Part shown: piece after piece, positions 34,540 through 44,190 of the stretch | Layout: every line of letters begins with the position of its first letter | How positions within the stretch are numbered: position 1 is the first letter of the stretch | Assembly (NCBI RefSeq): GCF_030848805.1 | Contig: NC_092359.1 | Span: 13,821,091-13,885,090, forward strand | Direction: 5' to 3' | Source of the DNA: Temnothorax longispinosus | Lineage: Eukaryota; Arthropoda; Insecta; Hymenoptera; Formicidae | DNA length: 64,000 nucleotides | Made by a program: the position numbers and the translations under genes | Notes under the pieces: generated by a model | The model's input: the letters and a program-made list of their open reading frames with translations, nothing else | Told to the model about the DNA's origin: nothing | The model's database searches: none

Positions 34540-34850
34540 CTTTTACAGTATTATTCGGTTTTTTTCGCGCGCGTATGATTTCAGGTTTGACTCAAGGTAC
34601 GGAAACGATACGTACGCCTTTCTACCGCGCGCGTAAAATCTCAGGTTTTACTCGAAGTACTGAGATGGTATCGTAATCGTGTCTTCCGCGTGCGTATAAT
34701 CTCAGGTTTGACTCAAGGTACGGAAACGATACGTACGCCTTTCTACCGCGCGCGTAAAATCTCAGGTTTTACTCGAAGTACTGAGATGGTATCGTAATCG
34801 TGTCTTCCGCGTGCGTATAATCTTCAATTATACTCAAGATATGAAAACGG
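34540..34850. repeat. Tandem repeat, 121-bp unit, about 2.5 copies
   Basis: Each unit contains two related half-units, CGCGCGTAAAATCTCAGG and CGTGCGTATAATCTCAGG, each followed by a TTTGACTCAAGGTAC- or TTTTACTCGAAGTAC-type stretch. The unit starting at 34633 recurs at 34754 almost without change. It lies in the presumed intron of the SLC44 gene. Confidence 0.8.
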
Positions 34851-35103
34851 TACGTATATCAGCGCCATCTGCATCCGTCATTTCTGTTCCAATCTTTTTC
34901 CGGTAGCAGTACGTGAGTGACATGTCGACGTGCAATCCATGAAGAAAAGTGTGATTGATATCAAAGGTAATCCTTTTTCTTCCCTAAACTTACATCTTTT
35001 AAAATATTTAATAAAGTTAGCAAAACAATTTTAGTATATAAATTACGTGATATTTTGAAATATTTTATAAAGCAAATGTATTTGATGTGCAGTTTCCGCA
35101 ACG

Positions 35104-35450
35104 TAGGGTTAGGATGTGGGCACACAAACGGTTTGGACCGCACGGTTCCGCCGCGTGGTAGACCGTCCACATACGAGCGGTTTGTCCCGCGTGCAAGAGC
35201 CGCGCGAAAGATCCGTGCACACAAGCCCACCGCGACGGATCGTGCAGTCGTGCACACGAGCGGTTTGTGCCGCGGGCGGAACCGCGCGATCCAAACCGCT
35301 TGTGTGCACGGTCTGTCACGGCGGAACCGCGCGGTCCACACCGCTTGTGTGCACGGATCTTTCGGGCGGCTCTTTCGCGCGGGATAAGCCGCTTGTGTGT
35401 GCACGGTCTACCGCGCGCTCCAAACCGCTCCTGACGTGTCCGCACCCTTA
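35104..35450. mobile_element. GC-rich MITE with repeated CCGCTTGTGTGCACGG motif
   Basis: Island of high GC in AT-rich DNA. Ends are inverted (GGGTTAGGATGTGGGCACAC at the left; AGGAGCGGTTTGGAGCGCG on the minus strand at the right). The inside holds at least five CCGCTTGTGTGCACG or AGCGGTTTG motifs in both orientations. Frames on both strands are by-products of the repeat. No target duplication identified. Confidence 0.55.
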
Positions 35451-35455
35451 ACCTC

Positions 35456-35987
35456 TAAATCGTCAGCAGAATAGTTTCACGAGCTGTAATGTAATACAAT
35501 TCTTTTTCTATTTGTCGTTGCCTGCACTTTGCAATAAATACAAATTTAATTATATTTTTTAAACATCTATGAATTAAATATTTATTCTTGTAATTGTACA
35601 ATAATTTATATCTGTATTACTTTTTAATATAAACAAATCGAATAAAAGAATCATCTGCCTTAAAAAATTTTACTGTAATGATCTGTGTATTAATAATTAT
35701 AACATTAACAATAATACATAAACTGCTTTCAGTATATGCAAGTATCAAGTCCCTGAGGTGCATTTCGACGTTTTGTTAAATTGGTATTATTTTGATCAGC
35801 TGCTGGCTAGGTTTCCTACCTACTGCTGTTCAATATTCTACGCTGGACAAGCTATACGTGACAGGTATGCTTTATTCAACACACATAAATTACGTGATAT
35901 TTTTTAATATTTTGTACAACTTGTCATATAACTATTTTGATCAAAAGGTTCAAGTTATCTTTGACGGTTGCAAAACCGTATAGCAAA
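35456..35987. other. AT-rich DNA, no gene seen
   Basis: No recognisable feature. It ends at the GATCATCATCATC tail of the RTE fragment. Confidence 0.5.
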
Positions 35988-35989
35988 GA

Positions 35990-36975
35990 TCATCATCATC
36001 TAAGTCGGTCCCTCATTACTGAGGATCGTGACCACATGAATCGTGGACCATCTGTCGCCATGATTCCCTGTCCTTAGCTCGGCGCGTCGCCTCGTGGATG
36101 GGTCCCTGTGTGGTCCTTCTGACGGCATCGCCCCATCTGGTCGGGGATCGGCCTCTGCTTCTTTTCCCCTTGACCTGACCAACGATCATAAGTCTCTCCA
36201 AGTTGTCCGGCTCGTGTCTGGAGATGTGTCCAAAGAACCTCAGAATACGCCTTAGGCAGATCGTAGACAGGCGAGTTCGAATTCCAAGTTCTTGCAAAAT
36301 TGACGCGTTTGTGCGATGAGCCGTCCAAGGCACACCCAGCATTTTCCGCCAGCACCACATTTCGAATGCATCTATTCTGCTCCTCAATCTTGCTTTCAGT
36401 GTCCATGTCTCAGCAGCATACAGGAACACTGAGAAAACCAGGGACTGGACTAGTCGGACCTTGGTCTTCCTGCTCATGCCACGATTTCTCCAGATTTTGC
36501 CGAGCCGCCTCATAGCATCCTTTGCCATTTGGCTGCGGCGGCTTACTTCCCTGTCGCAGCTTCCATCATCGCTGATTACGGAGCCCAGGTATACGAAGTC
36601 CGAAACCACCTCCAAATCACGGAGCTCGTGTGTGCGCTGCAGGGTCCCGGCACGATCGATGAACATTAGTTTGGTCTTGCTTCTGTTTATGTGGAGTCCC
36701 AGTTGCATACTCTCGACCTCTACCCTACGAAGCAGCTCCGCCAGCTCGCTTTCACCCAAAATCGTGGTGTCATCCGCGAACCTGAGATTACTGATCTTCT
36801 TCCCAGTTATCCGGACACCCCCCGTTCAGTCCTCCAGCACTTTGCGCATGATATATTCGCCGTAAAGGTTGAAAAGCTTCGGTGATAAGATGCAGCCCTG
36901 TCGCACTCCCCTTCGTGCGCTGAAGGGCCCTGAAGTGGCATCCTCCAGTCGGACTCTACATGTGCCATTCAGGTA
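35990..36975 (-). pseudogene. RTE-clade non-LTR retrotransposon, 5'-truncated 3' part
   Basis: Minus-strand RT with GVRQGCILSPKLFNLYGEY, the catalytic FADD (near 36780) and the thumb/C-terminal part FVYLGSVISDDGSCDREVSR, AETWTLKARLRSRIDAFEMW and RHEPDNLERL, typical of RTE elements. TGA at 36828-36826 interrupts the frame between the two RT blocks. The coding sequence ends at TGA near 36016, and the element ends about 30 bp later in ATGATGATGATC, the short 3' tail repeat usual for RTE. The 5' boundary is near 36975, so the endonuclease is missing. Confidence 0.88.
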
Positions 36976-36984
36976 CAATAGGTA

Positions 36985-37082
36985 TTTTAAGCCCTAAGCC
37001 TTAAGAATTTGTTCAATCACAATTGAATTTGAAGAGAATAATTAACTGTGATTGGTCAATTTTTAGGGCTTAGGGCTTAAAA
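36985..37082. mobile_element. Small palindromic MITE
   Basis: TTTTAAGCCCTAAGCC and GGGCTTAGGGCTTAAAA arms around TTGTTCAATCACAATTG and GTGATTGGTCAATTT. It abuts the 5' end of the RTE fragment. Target duplication unclear. Confidence 0.6.
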
Positions 37083-37224
37083 CATTTATTGTAGATAGGC
37101 ACTTAAGCGACGTTTTAGATTAGATCATATTTTAACAAATATTTTTGTTCTAGTAAAACTTATTGTCCAATTGAGTGACATTGTTTTTAGATATAAAATG
37201 AGGAATATAATTAAATATATTTTT

Positions 37225-37391
37225 TAATAATAGATAGATAGATAGAAATGATACTTTATTACCCCAAGGGGTCTAAAAGGGCGTTTTATAGGGACGTACC
37301 CAACCCTGTACATCCAATTTACAATAATGATTTACATACATTCATACATTATGTTACATATAATTTTTATAGACCTATTCCTCTTCAATCC
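37225..37391. repeat. (TAGA)n tract and possible retroelement 3' end
   Basis: TAGATAGATAGATAGA followed by TTTATTACCCCAAGGGG, which resembles LINE 3' ends read on the minus strand. Cut by the gap, so not assigned. Confidence 0.35.
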
Positions 37392-37891
37392 NNNNNNNNN
37401 NNNNNNNNNNNNNNNNNNNNNNNNNNNNNNNNNNNNNNNNNNNNNNNNNNNNNNNNNNNNNNNNNNNNNNNNNNNNNNNNNNNNNNNNNNNNNNNNNNNN
37501 NNNNNNNNNNNNNNNNNNNNNNNNNNNNNNNNNNNNNNNNNNNNNNNNNNNNNNNNNNNNNNNNNNNNNNNNNNNNNNNNNNNNNNNNNNNNNNNNNNNN
37601 NNNNNNNNNNNNNNNNNNNNNNNNNNNNNNNNNNNNNNNNNNNNNNNNNNNNNNNNNNNNNNNNNNNNNNNNNNNNNNNNNNNNNNNNNNNNNNNNNNNN
37701 NNNNNNNNNNNNNNNNNNNNNNNNNNNNNNNNNNNNNNNNNNNNNNNNNNNNNNNNNNNNNNNNNNNNNNNNNNNNNNNNNNNNNNNNNNNNNNNNNNNN
37801 NNNNNNNNNNNNNNNNNNNNNNNNNNNNNNNNNNNNNNNNNNNNNNNNNNNNNNNNNNNNNNNNNNNNNNNNNNNNNNNNNNNNNNNNNNN
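37392..37891. other. Assembly gap, 500 N
   Basis: Placeholder gap. Confidence 0.99.
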
Positions 37892-38305
37892 GCTCTTGCG
37901 TCGATTATATGTTTGAACGGATTTTCGAATTATTATTTCGTGGCCCTGGAATTTTGGTGCCATGATTGCGGTACGTAGTGCCGAGTGAAGGCCGCTTTGC
38001 TCGACTTTGTTTTGGTTCGCGTGCGGCCGGTATTTGGGAACTTGAGGTTTTTCGTCGTTTCTTGTGCCGAATTCCTGCCTGTTTACGGTTTTGGGGGCTG
38101 TGTTGATTCGATTTCGGTTGAGTTTCGCGAAAGTAAATACCGTTCGATAATATTGCGACTGGCATATCTCTTCGTTCGAATAACAAGCTTTGGAGAGTAA
38201 TAGCGTACTTGGTAATTCCGAGTATTGGGAAAGGGAAAAAGACTTTGCTTTTGTCTTCGGTTTCGCGTTCGGTGGGCGTCATAAGGGGAGGCAAATAGGA
38301 CTCCC

Positions 38306-38461
38306 ATGCGGGAGGACGACTTGCTTGAATCGCCTCTCCGGTGGACCAACCGCCTAACGAAAGAACAAGCGGTTCAATATTTAGAAGATCGGGGGTTGGA
38401 CACGGCCGGAATTCTGCCAACCTTACGCGCGCGTTTAGCTAGATTTGAGGAAAAGCCGGCC
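38306..38461 (+). pseudogene. Gag-like N-terminal fragment with a SAP-like motif
   Basis: MREDDLLESPLRWTNRLTKE followed by QAVQYLEDRGLDTAGILPTL and RARLARFEE. The LxxEQAVxYLxxRGLDxxGxxxxLRxRL pattern matches the SAP-like helix pair at the start of Gag in some insect Gypsy elements. Similarity stops at a G-run at about 38466, where unrelated repeats start. It could be the remains of the gag that the pol ORF at 40789 lacks, but 2.3 kb of other sequence lies between. Confidence 0.5.
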
Positions 38462-38640
38462 CAAAAGCAAGGGGGGGTGTGCGTGAACCTCGGTTCGCGT
38501 GAAAAGTGTATGCGTGAACTATTTTGGGGCTACCGCACCTCCCCCGAAAGCAGGGGGGGGGTGTGGGTGAACCTCAGTTCGCGTGGAAAGTGTATGCGTA
38601 AACTTTTCATGCGTGGAAAGTTAATATGCGAGATGCCACA
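38462..38640. repeat. Duplicated AACCTCGGTTCGCGTG repeat
   Basis: GGGGGGGTGTGCGTGAACC TCGGTTCGCGTGAAAAGTG and a second copy 100 bp later. Related sequence (GACCTCGGTTCGTGTGGAAA) occurs at 58083 and 58505 in the UGT intron. Confidence 0.7.
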
Positions 38641-38700
38641 TGGGTTAGATGACGCGCTTTAAAAGTATTCAACTGTTTAAAGCGCGTCATCTAACCCATG
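38639..38700. repeat. Perfect hairpin, about 25-bp arms
   Basis: CATGGGTTAGATGACGCG CTTTAAA and its exact complement separated by about 12 bases (AGTATTCAACTG). Followed by ATTCTCTGCTTTAA motifs shared with 23100-23440. Confidence 0.8.
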
Positions 38701-39289
38701 TAAGTATTCTCTGCTTTAACAAAAAGACTTCAATTTATCAACAATTTACTACTTTAAATGTTGTGTTTTGGTAAAGCAGCGACTTTCTCGCTAAATAAAG
38801 TATTCTCTGCTTTAAAGAAAAAATTAGTCGTTTATGCCTCTCAGTACTTAAAATAACTGGTATATTTTCAAAACTTTTTTTGTTTATAACTTTTTAATAA
38901 GAAGCGACCCCCGACTAAAACCTTCTAAAGGTCACTCAGGAGGGTGACCTTAAAGCCCATATGGCTAAATAGATTTAGTTTTGCGTATCGTTAAAATACA
39001 GGAGCGGCAAGACGGTAGAGACCGCGCGTAATTTTCAGTTTAGAATTATATCCGGCCGATCGGTACAAAACCACGTTTAGTTGATAGTTTGACTTACCGC
39101 CGATCATAAAGGTCTTATATTATTTAGCGGTTGTCGATAAGGTTTAAGCGATGATAATCGTACGAAGGTAAGCGCGTTTAATTCCAAACGCAGATAAAGA
39201 GTTATGACGGTAACCCGTATGAGGGGCACGGAGAAACATTCCCCGTACCCAGTGCGCGCGTCCATAAGGTGGGCGCCAAGGAAATGCCA

Positions 39290-39940
39290 AGTTCTTGGAC
39301 AAAACATCTTCTCCAGGGACAACCAGGCTGAATCGTCATCCGAGAACCTGGGACACAGCTCTAGGGGGTGCGCGCCATGACCGGTGAAAATCCCCGGAAA
39401 ACGGAATTTCTCCAGGAACTTATTGGTCCGACGGTCGTACCAGGACCTGGGACATCCTCCCAGGGGGTCGGCGCCATTGTCCGACAAAATCCGGGCGAAA
39501 CACACTTTCGCCAGGAACTGATTGATCCGACGGTCGCACCAGGACCTGGGACACCCTCCCAGGGGGTCGGCGCCATTGTCCGACAAAGTCCGGGCGAAAC
39601 GCACTTTCGCCAGGAACTTACCTATCCGACGGCCTTACCAGGACCTGGGACACCTTCCCAGAAGGTCGGCGCCATTGTCCGGCAAAAGCCGGGCGAAACG
39701 CACTTTCGCCAGGAACTTGCCCATCCGACGGTCTTACCAGGACCTGGGACGCCTCCCCAGGAGGTCGGCGCCATTGTCCGGCCAATCCGGGCGAAACGCA
39801 CTTTCGCCAGGAACTTATATATCCGACGGTCTTACCAGGACCTGGGACACCCTCCTAGGGGGTCGACGTCGAGCTCCGACAAAGATCCCCAGGATACGCA
39901 TCATCTCCGGAAACAGTGGCCCGGAACAGCGATACTAGCT
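39290..39940. repeat. 99-bp minisatellite, six units
   Basis: Units begin AGGACCTGGGACACC at about 39441, 39540, 39640, 39739 and 39837, with a diverged unit before and a partial one after. Each contains GGTCGGCGCCATTGTCCG, GGGCGAAACGCACTTTCGCC and AGGAACTTA. The 99-bp period is 33 codons, so frames stay open in several phases (the longest, 39368-40099, repeats PGPGTPSQGVGAIVRQ and THFRQEL). All plus frames being open argues that this is a by-product of the period, but a repeat protein cannot be ruled out. Confidence 0.85.
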
Positions 39941-40099
39941 CCTGGGAAACCCAGCCAGAGGGTCGGCGTCAGCGGCCGACGACACCGACGTCACCCGGAC
40001 GTCGTCTACAGGGAGAACACCCAGATTCACCTTCAGGGGCATCTCCGAGGAGGTGCGCATGGGTCGACGTCGTCCGCGTCGAACAGTTTCCGCGAGTAG

Positions 40100-40788
40100 A
40101 TACCTGGTGCAGCGGTGCCGAGGAAGGAAGGTTCTCGCACTGCGTTGCGCGTGGAAATTTCCACGGGAACCTTCCAGAACGGGCGATGCGCAAAAGGGCA
40201 CGCGAGAGGGTAGTGAAAATCATCATGTTTTCGCATGATCGCGCCAGATGTGCCGGCCGCGAACAATAGACGATCGAGAAAGTTCCGGGGAGTGGGAACG
40301 ATCCGGCATAAGTGGGGAGCCCAAGCGAGAGCGACCGCTCGAGGCAGTCTCTCGGGTATAGCCGTGGCGAATACACGTATCACACTCTGTACGATCGGCA
40401 TACGCGTTATACTTTACAACCGAGAACTCCCGCGTACTATCGCGTAAAATTACTCGTCTTAACTAACAGCGAGGGGCAATTAATTGCCAAATACAATCGA
40501 GTGTTAGCAACAATACGCGAGTTGAAATTCGGATACATTGTTAATTAACGGAAGTGCAATTATCGAGTATATAACAACCACGGGCATTGGGTCACGCGGA
40601 TACGGAATATTGTGCGGACATTATTAATCATTGTATTTAACCACCGAATACTCGTTCGTTAATTCAGCGCACGAACATTGTATGATAGAGTGATGGTCAC
40701 GGCCGAGTGCGTGATCATAGTTTAACAATCACGAGGCACAAAGTCCTCCGATCGGAATAATTATCTGGAATAAAAGCATCGTATCGAC
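40100..40788. other. Leader upstream of the Gypsy-type pol, no gag or protease found
   Basis: Moderate GC, short frames only. A TAA at about 40786 closes the pol frame upstream. AATAAAAGC at about 40768 resembles a polyadenylation signal. I could not match any part of this to the sequence 3' of the zinc-knuckle ORF, so no LTR pair was identified. Confidence 0.5.
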
Positions 40789-43440
40789 TAAACGAACAAC
40801 ATATGTCAAGGTCAAGGTCATCGAAGGTGGGGCCCTAATTGTAAACATTTACCTAAAATAGAAGTAGGAGACCATCCGCCGCTAAAGCAACGTTGCTATT
40901 TAGTCTCGCCAAAGGTGCAAGAAGCAATTCGCGCGGAGGTAGATAAAATGTTAGCAGCCGGAATAATTGAACCGTCCGCAAGTCAATGGTCGAACCCAAT
41001 CGTGATGGTAAAGAAATCGAATGGCAAGTACCGGTTTTGCCTGGATTTCCGCGGAGTCAATAAGATATCTAAAAAGGACGCGTATCCGATACCACCAATG
41101 GACGGGATACTCAATAAATTACGTTCGGCAAAATATATCTCTACAATCGATCTAAGCCAGGCTTATTTTCAGATTTCGTTAAGTAAAGATAGCCGAGAGA
41201 TTACCGCGTTTAGCGTCCCGGGAAAAGGCTTGTATCATTTCGTTCGAATGCCATACGGATTAACGGGTGCCCCCGCGACATTCCAACGACTACTAGATAG
41301 TTTAATAGGCCCGGAAATGGAGCCTTTCGTTTTCGCGTACTTAGACGACATAATCATCGCGACGGAAACTTTTGAGGAACACCTCGAATGGTTGAAACGA
41401 GTGCTAGATAAGATTGCAGCTGCGGGATTAACGATTAATATGGATAAATGCGAGTTCTGTAGATCTCAGGTTAAGTATTTAGGCTTCGTGGTGGAAGCGG
41501 GAGGCGTATCAGTGGACCCAGAAAAGACGCGCCCCGTGCTGGAGTACCCGGCGCCCCGAACACTGAGACAATTGCGTAGGTTTCTCGGGATGTCATCGTG
41601 GTATCGAAAATTTATACCGGATTTCGCGACGCTAAGTGAGCCCTTGACCCGCCTTTTGAGGAAAGGCAGGCGCTGGGAGTGGGGGGATGAACAAGTTCAT
41701 GCATTCAATAGCATTAGGAATAGCTTAATGGCGGCCCCCGTCCTGGCATGCCCGGATTTTAAAGAGCCTTTCGTGTTACAAACTAACGCGAGCTTGGTTG
41801 GGTTGGGGGCGGTCTTGACTCAGAACTTAGAAGGGGAAGAACGCGTAATAGCCTATGCCAGTCGCGTATTGTCGGACCCTGAAAAGCGGTGCTCGGTGAC
41901 TGAACAAGAGTGCCTGGCCGTGGTGTGGGCCATTCAGAAGTTTAGGCCGTACTTAGAAGGTTACAAGTTCACCGTAGTTACGGATCATAGTAGCTTGCGG
42001 TGGCTCCACAACTTGAAAAATCCCACGGGTCGTTTGGCCCGATGGGCGTTGGAATTATTAGAGTATGATTACACTGTGGAGTACCGCAAGGGAGCCCTAC
42101 ACCACGTGCCCGATGCCTTGTCGCGGATGTACGAAGGCGCGGAAGGCGGAAGAGTAAACGCCGCGATCGAGATCGAGGAGTGTGAGGGTACGAGTGACGA
42201 GTGGTATCGCAGGCGGTATAGGGAGGTAGCGACTGACCCGAAGCGGTTTGCTCACTGGAGAATAGTTGATCGGCAGCTATACTTTTTGCGACCGCGACCG
42301 GTTATTTCGGACATAGTCGAGGATTTGGACCGGTGGAAGCTGGTATTGCCGAAAGAATTACGTGCCGAGGCTCTCCGTGAATCCCACGACGCGCCGCAGG
42401 CCGGTCATTTGGGAGTCGAAAAGACATATCAGCGTCTCGCCGTGTCGTACTATTGGCCAAATATGTTTCGCGAGGTCACTCGGTACATTCGGACGTGCGA
42501 CACATGTCAAAGGACGAAGGTCGAGCAAGCTAGTCCCGCGGGGTGGATGGGCCGCCGCGTTATAGAAGGGCCGTGGACTTCGATCGCCACGGACATAGTG
42601 GGGCCCGTGCCTCGCAGCAAGGCCGGCTACCAGTACCTTTTGATGATCCAAGATTTATTCACAAGATGGATCGAGTTGAAGCCATTGCGAGTGGCTACCG
42701 GCCCGAAAATTAAAGAGGCGTTGGAAGATCTTATCGTGTCGCGGTGGGGTACGCCGAAGATCCTCCTCACAGACAACGGAACTGAGTTCGTGAATCGCGT
42801 GATGAAGGGTTTTGCTGAGGAGCATGGCATCACGCATGCCACGGTGCCGCCGTACCATCCGCAGGCCAACCCCGTGGAGAGGGTCAATCGGACCCTGAAA
42901 ACTATGATCGTGTCGTTTATTGAGAGGGATCACCGAGAGTGGGATAAATACCTCCCACAGTTTCGTTTCGCTTATAATACTGCGTCGCATTCGTCGTTGG
43001 GAGCGTCACCGGCGTTCGTGAATTTGGGACGCGAGTTGGTGCCGCCGAACTTGTTGCGTGACCATGGGGAGGACGTGACTCAGGTGGAGCCGCGGGACCC
43101 GGCGGAGTGGTCCCAGCGGATGATCGAACTGAGGGCCGTTCGAGAATGGGTGGCGGAGAATATGGACCAGGCGAACCAGAGGCAGGCCGCGCATTATAAT
43201 CTGCGTAGGCGACCGCGGAGATTCCGAGTCGGGGACTTAGTATTAAGGCGGCAGCACGTGCTTTCGTCAGCCGCGCAGAATATCGCGGGAAAACTGGCGC
43301 CGAAATTCCAGGGACTCTTGCGAGTGAAACGGGTGATCTCTCCGGTGGTGTACGAATTAACACAGCTGGGCGGGTCAACCGTAGGGAAAGTGCATGTCAA
43401 GGATGTGAAACCGTACTACTCTCCTAACCCCGACCCGTAG
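40789..43440 (+). CDS. pol: Gypsy-type Pol: RT, RNase H and integrase (no Gag or protease in frame)
   Basis: Open for more than 880 codons. Conserved sequence starts KHLPKIEVGDHPPLKQR (about 40834). No ATG fits the start, so the 5' boundary is uncertain. RT: IVMVKKSNGKYRFCLDF, the catalytic D in STIDLSQAYF, MPYGLTGAPATFQR and YLDD (41337-41348). RNase H: TEQECLAVVWAIQKF, VVTDHSSLRWL and ALSRM are present, but the first catalytic position reads QTNASLVGLGA, with Asn where the family has Asp. Integrase: zinc finger (HDAPQAGHLG ... CDTCQ), core with ATDIVGP, LTDNGTEF and NPVERVN, then a GPY/F-like C-terminal module (KLAPKFQGLL, VYEL). No stop codon interrupts it. Gag and protease normally precede RT in Gypsy elements and are absent here. 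Confidence 0.93.
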
Positions 43441-43473
43441 GGCTTACCGCGAACGAAGAACCGTACCGCGAGG

Positions 43474-44190
43474 ATGGCTGCGGCCCGGCGAATTGCCCGG
43501 GAGATGTGGTGCGAATTTTGGATGGACCACCTACAAGAGTGGATCTCTATAGAGCTCAACGACCCGGACTTCTGGGACGACATGGAAGAGACTTTAGCGA
43601 TGATGAGAGAGGTGCTGAGGACTCCGGGTGGCGTGGAAATTCACGAGGTCCCGCTTCAACGGGACCAGGCGTCGCAAACGGACGCGGCGGCCCCGACGGC
43701 ACCCGAACCTCCACAACGGGAGAGCCGCGCCGTGCAGACATGGTGGGCGTTGGGGACCCTACCTGGGCCCAGACCCCGGGGGGCCATAACTAGGTCCATG
43801 CCCCGGGCGGTCCGAGTCGTCGCACGAGAGATCCAAACGGACTCCGTGGTGATGCGCACGCTGGGCACGCAGACCCCCTCGGCGGAGGGGACGGAACCGG
43901 AGCGGGCCCGACCATCCACGGCAGGACCGCCCTCTAGACCGGGGGCGGAGGCGACGCAGGAGGAATTCCCAAAGGGGTGCTGGAACTGCGGCGAGATGGG
44001 GCACGCGTTCAACCGCTGCCCAAGGCCCCGACAGAGGGACTTCTGCTTCGAGTGTGGGGCCCGGAATGTGAGACTGAGCGGGTGCCGCCGCTGTGCACCC
44101 GGATATGAGGAGCTACGAGGAAGAGGGGACGTCCGGGGACCTCGCGATCTATGCCGCGAGCGCAGCCGCAGCCGACCAGGGAGGCCATAA
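43474..44190 (+). CDS. Zinc-knuckle (nucleocapsid-like) ORF directly downstream of pol
   Basis: 238 residues beginning MAAARRIAREMWCEFWMDHL at an ATG 34 bp after the pol stop. The middle is Pro/Arg/Thr-rich (RPSTAGPPSRPG). Near the C-terminus lie CWNCGEMGHAFNRC (CCHC knuckle) and CFECGARNVRLSGCRRC (second, variant knuckle), then an Arg/Ser tail. Paired knuckles of this kind end the Gag of insect retrotransposons, yet this ORF sits where env would be. The GC-rich composition matches pol, and AATAAAAAC at about 44320 could polyadenylate both. It may be a relocated gag, a third ORF of the element, or the gag start of an adjoining copy; the capsid domain is not recognisable. Confidence 0.75.
   Translation: MAAARRIAREMWCEFWMDHLQEWISIELNDPDFWDDMEETLAMMREVLRTPGGVEIHEVPLQRDQASQTDAAAPTAPEPPQRESRAVQTWWALGTLPGPRPRGAITRSMPRAVRVVAREIQTDSVVMRTLGTQTPSAEGTEPERARPSTAGPPSRPGAEATQEEFPKGCWNCGEMGHAFNRCPRPRQRDFCFECGARNVRLSGCRRCAPGYEELRGRGDVRGPRDLCRERSRSRPGRP

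Noticed and set aside
34961..35451. Frames of 110-147 codons on both strands
   Set aside because: By-products of the GC-rich CCGCTTGTGTGCACGG repeats; no consistent protein.
39104..39604. Minus-strand 166-codon frame with repeated GADPLGGCPRSW
   Set aside because: Reverse frame of the 99-bp minisatellite; the period is a multiple of three so reverse frames open too.
42358..43400. Minus-strand and alternative-frame ORFs opposite the Gypsy pol and the zinc-knuckle ORF
   Set aside because: Shadows of GC-rich coding sequence; the plus frames have catalytic motifs.
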